DNA from: a bacterium
GTDB taxonomy: Bacteria > B130-G9
DNA: 58,050 nucleotides
Assembly: GCA_035527515.1 (NCBI GenBank)
Contig: DATLAJ010000164.1
Span: 1 to 58,050, forward strand
Direction of reading: 5' to 3'
In this document: positions 47,693 through 54,848 of the stretch, piece by piece
How the letters are laid out: every line of letters starts with the position of its first letter
How positions within the stretch are numbered: the first letter of the stretch is position 1
Made by a program: the position numbers and the translations under genes
The notes under the pieces: generated by a model
The model's database searches: none
What the model was told of the DNA's origin: nothing
What the model saw: only the letters and a program-made list of their open reading frames with translations

Positions 47693-50602
47693 ATGCGCAA
47701 ATACATGGTTTTGAATAAGCCGCTGGCTGGCCAGATACTTCTGGTTGTGGTTCTGGTTGCGGTCTTTTTCGGCAATGCCCTCTTCACGAACAAGCTCTAC
47801 TTCTTCTACGACACGATCATGCAGAACTTCCCGTTCGGGCAGTTCTTTGCGGAGGGATTTGGGCAACACAAGCTGCGTCTTTGGTGCCCGAACATCTTCT
47901 GTGGTTTTCCTCTTTTTGCAGAGGGGCAGGCCGGCCCGCTGTATCCGCTCTTCGGTCCGCTGCTGCTCCTCGCTCCCTACTGGGTGATCTACAAGTACTC
48001 CGTGGCGCTCCACTCGCTCCTGGCGGGCATCTTCATGCTGGTCTTCCTGCGGCAGAGAAAGCTCTCGGCCCAAAGCTGCCTCCTCGGCGCGGTGGCGTTC
48101 GCCTTCAGCGGTTTTTTCGTAGCACAGGTCTCCCACATAAACATCATCCGAGGCTACTGCTACCTCCCCGCTATCCTCGCCGCAATCGAGGCGGTCCGCG
48201 CTCGTGGGATGAGGAGATGGTGGCTCATCCCGGCGCTTTCAGGCGCTTTTCTGCTGGGCACACATCCCTATGTCGCTATCTACGTCCTGCTGGCCGTTGG
48301 CCTGTGGCTCGCTTTCGGGCTGTTCGACCGGAGGCGCCTCCCAAAAAAGGCCTCGGCGGGACGGTGGCTGGCGATAGCTGGCGGCCTGGCTCTCGGCCTC
48401 GGGCTGGCGGCGTGCCAACTGCTCCCAAGCGCAGAACTGCTTGAGCACTCAACACGGGGCCAAGACGTTAGCATCGGGTTTCTGACCGCTGGCTCGCTGC
48501 CGGCAAGGAACCTCATCACGTTCCTTCTGCCCAACTTCTTTGGCACTCCCGCCACCAACTCCTACTGGGGGCCGGGCGAGATAGGGCTTTATGCCGAGTT
48601 CTGCGGCTACGTCGGCATTCTGACACTCATACTCGCCACCGTGGCCGTTCTGTTTAGGAGAGACGGGAGACTATTGTACTTCGTCGTCCTGCTTGCAGGC
48701 AGCATCGTCTTCGCACTCGGCAGCCGAACGCCGCTTTACCTCATCCTTGCCAACATCCCTGTTCTCAACGCAACCCGCACTCCGGCGAGGTTCATGTACC
48801 TTGCCGTATTCGCTCTCTCTGCCCTGTCGGCCCATGGGCTCGAGTACTTGCTCTCGCTTCACAGCAAGCTGCGCACGAGGCGCCTCGTCGGCGTGTGTTT
48901 GGTGCTGATCGTCGCGGCTCTCTCAATCACTGCGTATCATCTCGCGCTTGGCAATTCGCTCGCCGTGAGCCAGGAGCGATCGTTTCCCGCTCAATCCCGA
49001 AATCTTGTCAGCGACGAGAGCAGGACCTTCTTTGCCCGCTACGGCGAGGCGCTATCAGGGGACCTGTGGCGGTTCGGGACCATCTCCGCCTTGTCCGCCC
49101 TGCTGCTGGTTTTGATTATCAGCAGGCCTCGGCAGGGCCGCTACTTGGCATTCGCCCTGCCTGTGCTGCTTTTTATCGACCTTTTCTCGTTCGGGCATGG
49201 GTTCAATCCGGTCGTCTCGACGAAGGTCTATACGAGGCCCGGCAAGCTCGTCAGACTTCTGCGTGCGGACCCTGGCACATTCAGGACGCTGCGATGGCAT
49301 GTCCACGAGCTCTGGCGCCCAGAATTGGGCGTCGGCGAAGGCGAAAGGCAGGCTGACCCGTTCACGCCTGGCTGGGTCAATAACCTCGAGAGATACCGCA
49401 ATTGCACGGAGTCGCTCGTGCCCAATACCAACATGCTCTACGGCATCGACAGCGCCGACGGTTACACCTCGTTTGGGCTTGCCCGATACAACGAGCTGCT
49501 TGGCGCTCCGGGCAAGTGCGCATGGCCGAGGTTCGAGCCCTCGCCGGGCCTGTTGTCGCTGCTGAACGTCAAATACGTCATCTCGTCCGAGGTGATCGAC
49601 AACGCTCGGCTCGCCCCGGTTTTCACGTCGGGTGACCTTTATCTATACCAGAACGGCGATTTCCTGCCTCGTTTCTTTCTCGTGGAGAGGGCGATCGTGC
49701 TCCCCAATGAGGCGGCTGTCCTGAAGGCCGTCAAAGACCGCAGCTTTCATCCGCTTTCTGGCGTGCTGCTCGCCGGGGGCGAGCTGCGGAAGGCGGGCGG
49801 TTTCAATCTCGGCTCGCTATTGCGCCAGTGGTCGATCGAGGGCGTTTCTGGGACGCCTCGCGGCGCGCGTCGTGTGGCGGCCGGCCCCCTGGGCGAAGTG
49901 ATCGTTGTTCAGGCCGATCCTGGCGAGATAACGCTCGAGGTCCGGGCCAATCTGCCCACATTCTTGGTTGTCTCGGAGAACGACTATCCGGGCTGGGAGG
50001 CGTTCATAAATGGGGAGCGGTCGCCCATCTTGCGGGCCTACGGTTTTGTAAAGGCGCTCGCTGTCCCCAGAGGGAAGAGCGTCGTCAGGCTCGTGTTTGA
50101 GCCGAAGAGCGTTGGCATCGGTCTTCTTATCTCTCTCCTTTCGGCGATGGCTGTCTTCTGTGCGGCGATCGCTTTTCTGTCCTGCAAGCGTGTCGAGCCG
50201 CCGCCGGGCGACGAGCGCTGCGGCGGGGGATTCGTGTCGAGATGGGTGGTCATCTCGATTGCTGTTGGCCTGATCGTTGCTCCAGGGCTCCTCGGCCCGG
50301 AGGGCAGCCAGCGAGCTGCTGCTGGTCTGTATTTTGGCAACGTGGTCGCGAAGGTCTATTGCGATTCGGCGGCCGATGCCTTGCGACGAGGTGAGAACGA
50401 TGCGGCCGCCGAGACCGCCAAGGCTGCGCTTGAGTTGACGCCCGACGGTGTTAGGGCACACTATCTGCTCGGAGCAGCGTTGTTTGGGCTCGAAGACTGG
50501 GACGGAGCTCGGCGGCAGTGGGAGCGGTGCTTGGAGCTTGAGCCCAAGTATTCGCCGGCGCTTCGCGGGCTTGCCGAGCTGGGCATGCGATTCGGGAGAT
50601 AG
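47693..50602 (+). CDS. YfhO-like membrane protein with C-terminal TPR
   Basis: A 969-residue protein with about 12 membrane helices in residues 10-510 and a periplasmic C-terminal portion. Features typical of the YfhO/GT-C-like family are TNKLYFFYDTIMQNFPFGQF early on, GFPLFAEGQAGPLYPLFGPL, VNNLERYRNCTESLVPNTNM-type segments, and SENDYPGWEAFINGERSPIL near residue 770. After two more helices the last 90 residues contain TPR units (AADALRRGENDAAAETAKAA, then YLLGAALFGLEDWDGARRQW). YfhO proteins act in lipid-linked glycan modification, such as teichoic acid glycosylation in firmicutes; the substrate here is unknown. The start is uncertain (47654, 47693 or 47705); it nearly abuts the GTPase gene. 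Confidence 0.8.
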   Translation: MRKYMVLNKPLAGQILLVVVLVAVFFGNALFTNKLYFFYDTIMQNFPFGQFFAEGFGQHKLRLWCPNIFCGFPLFAEGQAGPLYPLFGPLLLLAPYWVIYKYSVALHSLLAGIFMLVFLRQRKLSAQSCLLGAVAFAFSGFFVAQVSHINIIRGYCYLPAILAAIEAVRARGMRRWWLIPALSGAFLLGTHPYVAIYVLLAVGLWLAFGLFDRRRLPKKASAGRWLAIAGGLALGLGLAACQLLPSAELLEHSTRGQDVSIGFLTAGSLPARNLITFLLPNFFGTPATNSYWGPGEIGLYAEFCGYVGILTLILATVAVLFRRDGRLLYFVVLLAGSIVFALGSRTPLYLILANIPVLNATRTPARFMYLAVFALSALSAHGLEYLLSLHSKLRTRRLVGVCLVLIVAALSITAYHLALGNSLAVSQERSFPAQSRNLVSDESRTFFARYGEALSGDLWRFGTISALSALLLVLIISRPRQGRYLAFALPVLLFIDLFSFGHGFNPVVSTKVYTRPGKLVRLLRADPGTFRTLRWHVHELWRPELGVGEGERQADPFTPGWVNNLERYRNCTESLVPNTNMLYGIDSADGYTSFGLARYNELLGAPGKCAWPRFEPSPGLLSLLNVKYVISSEVIDNARLAPVFTSGDLYLYQNGDFLPRFFLVERAIVLPNEAAVLKAVKDRSFHPLSGVLLAGGELRKAGGFNLGSLLRQWSIEGVSGTPRGARRVAAGPLGEVIVVQADPGEITLEVRANLPTFLVVSENDYPGWEAFINGERSPILRAYGFVKALAVPRGKSVVRLVFEPKSVGIGLLISLLSAMAVFCAAIAFLSCKRVEPPPGDERCGGGFVSRWVVISIAVGLIVAPGLLGPEGSQRAAAGLYFGNVVAKVYCDSAADALRRGENDAAAETAKAALELTPDGVRAHYLLGAALFGLEDWDGARRQWERCLELEPKYSPALRGLAELGMRFGR

Positions 50603-50603
50603 G

Positions 50604-51185
50604 ATGTTCTATTCACCACGGAAGAAACTTGCGGTTTTCAGGGCTGCCTTGTGGGGAGCAACGCAGTGCGGCAAGACCGAGACGCTGAAGGGCCTGATCT
50701 CGCAGCTACCGCGTGAAGTTACCAGGGGCAACTGGCTAGACTATGCGGACATTCCCGAGCGCGACACTGAGCTTTTCCTGGAATATGTCCCTGTCCGGCT
50801 CGGGCACATAAAGGAGGCTGACGTGATGCTGGAGCTCTTCGCGCCTCATGCAGATCAAGCTGGCCTCGAGGTGTGGCTAAAGCTCGTCTCCGGTGCGGAC
50901 GGTATCATCATCGTGGTGGACTCGCGCACTTCTAGGCTCGCTAGAAACCTGGCCTCGCTCCGCCGGCTGCGGCAGCTGCTCGTTGCGGCCAATCGGTCGC
51001 TGGAGAGAATGCCCTCGGTCTGCCAGTTCAACAAAAGAGATGCGCCCGATGCTCTGCCGCTCGAGGTGCTGGAGAGGGCCATCGACCTCAGGATTGCGCC
51101 CGGGGTCGGGACGGTTGCGACGAGGCAGATGGGCCTCGTTGACGTGGTTCAGGTGTTGAGCAAGCTGCTTGTGCGGACGCTCTGA
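50604..51185 (+). CDS. MglA-like small Ras-family GTPase
   Basis: A 193-residue cytoplasmic GTPase. Walker A GATQCGKTETLKGL at about residues 18-31. The switch region RDTELFLEYVPVRLGHIKEA corresponds to the RTLFFDFLPL segment of MglA. VSGADGIIIVVDSRTSRLAR is beta-strand 5, and the guanine-specificity motif is FNKRDAPDALP (NKxD). MglA proteins switch cell polarity and motility machinery, with MglB as activating partner. No MglB/roadblock gene is adjacent. GGAG precedes ATG 50604, one base after the stop of the YfhO-like gene, so both are probably one transcript. The bactofilin gene at 44.4 kb is a possible functional partner. Confidence 0.85.
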   Translation: MFYSPRKKLAVFRAALWGATQCGKTETLKGLISQLPREVTRGNWLDYADIPERDTELFLEYVPVRLGHIKEADVMLELFAPHADQAGLEVWLKLVSGADGIIIVVDSRTSRLARNLASLRRLRQLLVAANRSLERMPSVCQFNKRDAPDALPLEVLERAIDLRIAPGVGTVATRQMGLVDVVQVLSKLLVRTL

Positions 51186-51310
51186 GCCGGCTGCGGCCAA
51201 GATGTTGTGGTGGCGACATATTAGAGCCCGAGATGTGCGACTTGTAGTCGCGATGCTGTGGGAATAATCCCGCAAGCCACACAATATCTTGATCCAGCTA
51301 CAATTCGGGC

Positions 51311-51340
51311 TTGACTTCACACAAATTGTGCGTTTAGTAT
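51311..51340 (+). promoter_or_regulatory. Promoter with palindrome in spacer, upstream of CBS gene
   Basis: TTGACT (51311-51316), an 18-base spacer and TAGTAT (51335-51340) lie about 70 bases before the CBS-protein start. The spacer contains the perfect odd palindrome CACAAATTGTG (51320-51330), which would suit an operator blocking polymerase. No regulator is known. Confidence 0.45.
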
Positions 51341-51408
51341 TCTTACAGGAAGTTAGGTGTTGTTTTTCTGTATTGTTGGTTTCTTAACCAAATGATGGAG
51401 GGATGGGG

Positions 51409-51792
51409 ATGAAAGCAAGGGACCTTATGAACGAGGAGGTCGAGTTCATCGATGGGTCCAGGAATGTCGCGGACGCCGTCAGGCAGATGAACGAGCGCAA
51501 CGTCAGCAGCCTGATCGTCCAACACCGGGGCATCGAGGATGCCTTTGGGATTGTGACTCGGAAGGATGTCGTCACTAAGGTCATCGCCACTGGCGCAGAC
51601 CCTCACGCGACGAAGGTTGCGGACATCATGAGCAAACCGCTGGTGTTTGCGTCGCCGGGGCTTGAGCACAAGTATGCGGCCAGGCTTCTTGCTAACACGG
51701 GCTTCAGGCGGCTGCCGGTCTTCGATGGCAAGAACATAGTCGGGATGCTGTCGAACTCAGACATCTTCGCCGCCTTTTCTAAGACCATTTAG
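51409..51792 (+). CDS. CBS-domain protein
   Basis: A 127-residue protein consisting of two CBS motifs: RDLMNEEVEFIDGSRNVADA with SSLIVQHRGIEDAFGIVTRK, and VADIMSKPLVFASPGLEHKY with GFRRLPVFDGKNIVGMLSNS. Such stand-alone pairs bind adenosine nucleotides and act as energy sensors or modulators of partner proteins. ATG 51409 is chosen because GGAGGG is 6 bases upstream; the ATG at 51403 touches that site. It is monocistronic by position. The partner is unknown. Confidence 0.88.
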   Translation: MKARDLMNEEVEFIDGSRNVADAVRQMNERNVSSLIVQHRGIEDAFGIVTRKDVVTKVIATGADPHATKVADIMSKPLVFASPGLEHKYAARLLANTGFRRLPVFDGKNIVGMLSNSDIFAAFSKTI

Positions 51793-51827
51793 TCTCGCGA
51801 CAACTGGCTCTTCTTTCTCCTTCGTAC

Positions 51828-51855
51828 GGCCCCGCCGCCTCCGGGTGGCGGGGCC
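51828..51855. terminator. GC hairpin between convergent genes
   Basis: GGCCCCGCC and GGCGGGGCC form a perfect 9-bp stem with a 10-base loop, in the gap between the CBS gene and the convergent methyltransferase gene. The T run after it is poor (GTTCT), so it may act as a weak or Rho-assisted bidirectional terminator. Confidence 0.55.
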
Positions 51856-51900
51856 GTTCTGCTGGTGGCTGAAGATTGCTCAGCTCGCCTTGGGCCGAGT

Positions 51901-52707
51901 TCAGGCCCTCTTTTGGCCGCAGATAACCATCCTAAAACTGTGCTTGCTAAGTGGCACCTTGACGTTGTTTTCTCCGTATGCAGACGTAATCTGCAGCCCC
52001 AGTCGTGCAAGGATACCTGCCATCTCGCTATAAGTATAAAGCCGCACCCAGCCTTGTGAGCGGTGAAACCTAAGACCTCTCCACCGAACAGAGCAGACGT
52101 CCGTTCTGAGGCGTGACTCCTTACGATCGTAGCGAAACCGGTAAACCCCAATAGCCCCCTTGTCGAGCTGGAACTTGACGCACGGGCATCTTTGCATCGC
52201 CCAGCCGGCATTTATGACCCCTATGACGAATCTGCCGCCCGGAACAAGAACTCTCGCCAGCTCCGCCAGCATCGCCTCGTTGGCCTCGTTTGTCTCTTTG
52301 TATCCGATGCCACCCTCTGCCATGCCAATTATGCAATCGAACGAATGGGTGTCGAACGGTAACAGGCCGATGTCGGCGGTAACAAAGCTCGCTCTCGCGG
52401 AAGTAATCCTGGCCCGCTTCATAGCAAGTCGTGGCAGGACATGGGAGATGTCAACGCCAGTAACCAAAAACCCTCCTTCGGCAAGCAGAAGACTGTGCCG
52501 TCCGAACCCGCACCCGGCGTCGAGGAGGCGTCTTGCCCGCCCCGGACCGAGGACCTCCAGCAAAAACTTCACCTCCCGCGCGGTTATCTCGGGCTTTGCC
52601 CAGGGAGCATAGACGGCTCCCTCACCAATCTTATCTAGTTCGTCCTTCCACCAGCCGGGCGCAGTCCCTTTCGGCATCGTCATGGCCACAGAGTATTGCC
52701 CGGCCAT
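51901..52707 (-). CDS. Class I SAM-dependent methyltransferase
   Basis: A methyltransferase of about 268 residues. Motif I LLDAGCGFGRHSLLLAEGGF, the acidic end of strand 2 VTGVDISHV, motif II/III TADIGLLPFDTHSFDCIIGM and LARVLVPGGRFVIGVIN are clear. The N-terminal region (GWWKDELDKIGEGAVYAPWA) may form a substrate lid. The target is unknown; small molecules are most common for this type. Start candidates are 52767, 52707, 52683 and 52677, none with a strong ribosome site; 52707 is given as a compromise. Confidence 0.8.
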   Translation of the reverse strand: MAGQYSVAMTMPKGTAPGWWKDELDKIGEGAVYAPWAKPEITAREVKFLLEVLGPGRARRLLDAGCGFGRHSLLLAEGGFLVTGVDISHVLPRLAMKRARITSARASFVTADIGLLPFDTHSFDCIIGMAEGGIGYKETNEANEAMLAELARVLVPGGRFVIGVINAGWAMQRCPCVKFQLDKGAIGVYRFRYDRKESRLRTDVCSVRWRGLRFHRSQGWVRLYTYSEMAGILARLGLQITSAYGENNVKVPLSKHSFRMVICGQKRA

Positions 52708-52881
52708 GTTTGATGTCAATCGTGAGGGAAGCGGGCGAGAAGTTTTTGTGCTTTTGGTGCTTGACAAGCTTGGACAGTGGCACTAAATTGGGCTTCTGAG
52801 GAGGTCTGCTGGTGAGACCTCTGCAAGATTAAGCAGCCTTTGTGTGTGGTTGGGTTAGCCAAAGATGGGAGGATACCTGCT

Positions 52882-53721
52882 ATGATGATGGCGCGTCGTT
52901 GTGCTCTGATTATATTGGTTCTAGCGCTTGCTGGGCTGCAGGCGGCCTGTATGCTGTTTTACAAACGTCCTGACGTGGAGTTGGAGGCCGCCTCAACGAG
53001 CATCTCTAACTCGAAGGAGGCATGTGCAGACATTTACGCCTCGGACGCCTTCGCGGAGGCGCAGGATAAGCTGAAAGAGGCGCAAGTGGCGGCTGACCAC
53101 AAGGAGAAGGGCGCGAAGGACTTGGCGCTCGAGGCCAAGGAACTTGCGGAGAAATCGAAGGCCGATGCGATCAGGCGTGGCGATGAGTCGCGTGCGATAA
53201 CGAGCAAGAATCTTGCCGAGTCGCGAGATGTACTTGCCAATGTTGACGCGGCGCTGAGCGAGCTTGGCGAGGACGCGGGTGGTGCGCTGTTCGTAAGTCG
53301 AATGGATTCACTGCGTGATTTGGAGGTGAAGACAGAGACTCAGCTGAGGGAGGCTGGCTGCAGTCTTCTGGCTGCAGAGGAGGGGAGTAAGACGCTTTTA
53401 TCTGGGGCGAATGAGCTCTTGGCAGACGTTGAGAGCTACTCGTTCTCGGTAAAGGCCGAGCAGCAGCCGGTTGCCCCCATTTTACATTCGGTGGTCCAGG
53501 GCGAGTGCTTGTGGTGCATAGCGGGTTATTCGACAGTGTATTCTGATCCTTTTCTATGGCCGCTTATCTATAGCGCCAACCGGGACCAGATCAAGGACCC
53601 CGACCTGATCTTCCCAGGCCAGGTTTTTGAGGTTCCGAGAGATTCAACGGACGTGGAGAAGGCTGAGGCCAGGCACGAGGCGAGAACGCGTGGCCAGTGG
53701 AGTCTCTACGACGGGAGGTAG
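52882..53721 (+). CDS. Envelope protein with coiled coil and LysM domain
   Basis: A 279-residue exported protein. Its N-terminal signal (ARRCALIILVLALAGLQAAC) may be a lipoprotein signal, though QAAC is an imperfect lipobox. Residues about 35-205 are alanine- and charge-rich, probably coiled coil (AQDKLKEAQVAADHKEKGAK). Residues about 208-262 form a LysM domain that binds peptidoglycan: HSVVQGECLWCIAGYSTVYS, DPFLWPLIYSANRDQIKDPD, then LIFPGQVFEVPR. A structural link between envelope and cell wall is likely. ATG 52882 is chosen for GGGAGG upstream. phoH follows on the same strand after 69 bases. Confidence 0.85.
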   Translation: MMMARRCALIILVLALAGLQAACMLFYKRPDVELEAASTSISNSKEACADIYASDAFAEAQDKLKEAQVAADHKEKGAKDLALEAKELAEKSKADAIRRGDESRAITSKNLAESRDVLANVDAALSELGEDAGGALFVSRMDSLRDLEVKTETQLREAGCSLLAAEEGSKTLLSGANELLADVESYSFSVKAEQQPVAPILHSVVQGECLWCIAGYSTVYSDPFLWPLIYSANRDQIKDPDLIFPGQVFEVPRDSTDVEKAEARHEARTRGQWSLYDGR

Positions 53722-53790
53722 GCGTTCGAGAGGTCTGCGGCTTTGGGACGCGGTGGTTTTTGCGGCGTAGTGTGAGCCGCGTTCTTTGAG

Positions 53791-54810
53791 ATGGAAAGAG
53801 TCGTAGATTTCACGGAGAATGAGAGCCTGCGAAGGCTGTTGGGTTCTTACGATTCGGGTTCCAATCTAATCGAGGACGAATTCGGCGTCGTCCTAATTTC
53901 CCGTGGCAGCAAGGTCAAGGTCCGCGGCGAGGACAGCAAAGTTCTTATGGTTGAGGATTTCTTGCGGAAGATGGCTCCGCTATTGCACAAACACCTTCAG
54001 TGTGATGATTCGCTCGTCGCTGATGCGGTCTATGCGTATCTAAATGACGCGAATGTTGATCTGCCGGGGCTTTTCTCTGAGCAGATAAGAGTTCCGTCTC
54101 GCGAGGCGGATATATACCCCAAGACGTCGAACCAAAAGCGCTACGTTCGGCTGATGAGGACTTCCGACATAGTTTTCTCGATCGGGCCGGCTGGGACGGG
54201 CAAGACCTACCTTGCGATGGCAATCGCGGTCTCGTCGTTTCTCACCAAGAGAGTGAAGCGGATTGTCTTGACCAGGCCTGCTATCGAGGCAGGAGAGCGT
54301 TTGGGCTTCTTGCCGGGCGATTTCAAGGAGAAGGTGATGCCGTATTTGCGGCCGCTTTACGATGCACTTTACGACATGATCCCCATGAACAAGGCGACTT
54401 ACCTCATAGAGAATGGGGCGATCGAGATAGCGCCTCTTGCGTACATGCGTGGTCGGACGCTCAACGACAGCTTCGCGATCTTGGACGAAGCTCAGAACAC
54501 CACCCCTGAGCAGATGAAGATGTTTCTCACTCGTCTGGGCAAGGGCTCGAGGGCGGTTATCACGGGTGACATAACGCAGATAGACCTGCCGGCGGCGCAG
54601 GTCTCAGGTCTTGTGCAGGTTCAATCTGTTCTGTCGTCCATTCGTGGCATAGAGTTCATCTATTTCTCGTCTGCCGATGTTGTCCGGCACAACCTGGTGC
54701 AGAAGATCATAGATGCCTACGAGGTGTTCGGTCGGCCGCCAGTTGTGGCGCCTGAGCCGGTTCCTCAGACTTCCTTTGACACGGGAAAAGGTGAGAGCGC
54801 TGCTGGCTGA
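53791..54810 (+). CDS. phoH: PhoH family ATPase
   Basis: A 339-residue cytoplasmic P-loop protein. A KH-like N-terminal part (VISRGSKVKVRGEDSKVL-type) precedes Walker A SIGPAGTGKTYLAMAIAVSS, RIVLTRPAIEAGERLGFLPG, DFKEKVMPYLRPLYDAL, Walker B-like FAILDEAQNTTPEQMKMFLT and SRAVITGDITQIDLP. PhoH/YbeZ proteins are linked to RNA metabolism and ribosome maturation and characteristically sit beside ybeY. Here the order phoH, 7TM-HD phosphohydrolase, ybeY, corC matches the arrangement of many bacteria. The role as an RNA helicase-like partner of YbeY is inferred from that. Confidence 0.95.
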   Translation: MERVVDFTENESLRRLLGSYDSGSNLIEDEFGVVLISRGSKVKVRGEDSKVLMVEDFLRKMAPLLHKHLQCDDSLVADAVYAYLNDANVDLPGLFSEQIRVPSREADIYPKTSNQKRYVRLMRTSDIVFSIGPAGTGKTYLAMAIAVSSFLTKRVKRIVLTRPAIEAGERLGFLPGDFKEKVMPYLRPLYDALYDMIPMNKATYLIENGAIEIAPLAYMRGRTLNDSFAILDEAQNTTPEQMKMFLTRLGKGSRAVITGDITQIDLPAAQVSGLVQVQSVLSSIRGIEFIYFSSADVVRHNLVQKIIDAYEVFGRPPVVAPEPVPQTSFDTGKGESAAG

Positions 54811-54848
54811 TTTGGCGTAGCGTTTGTGGCAATCAGCAGGCACTGAAA

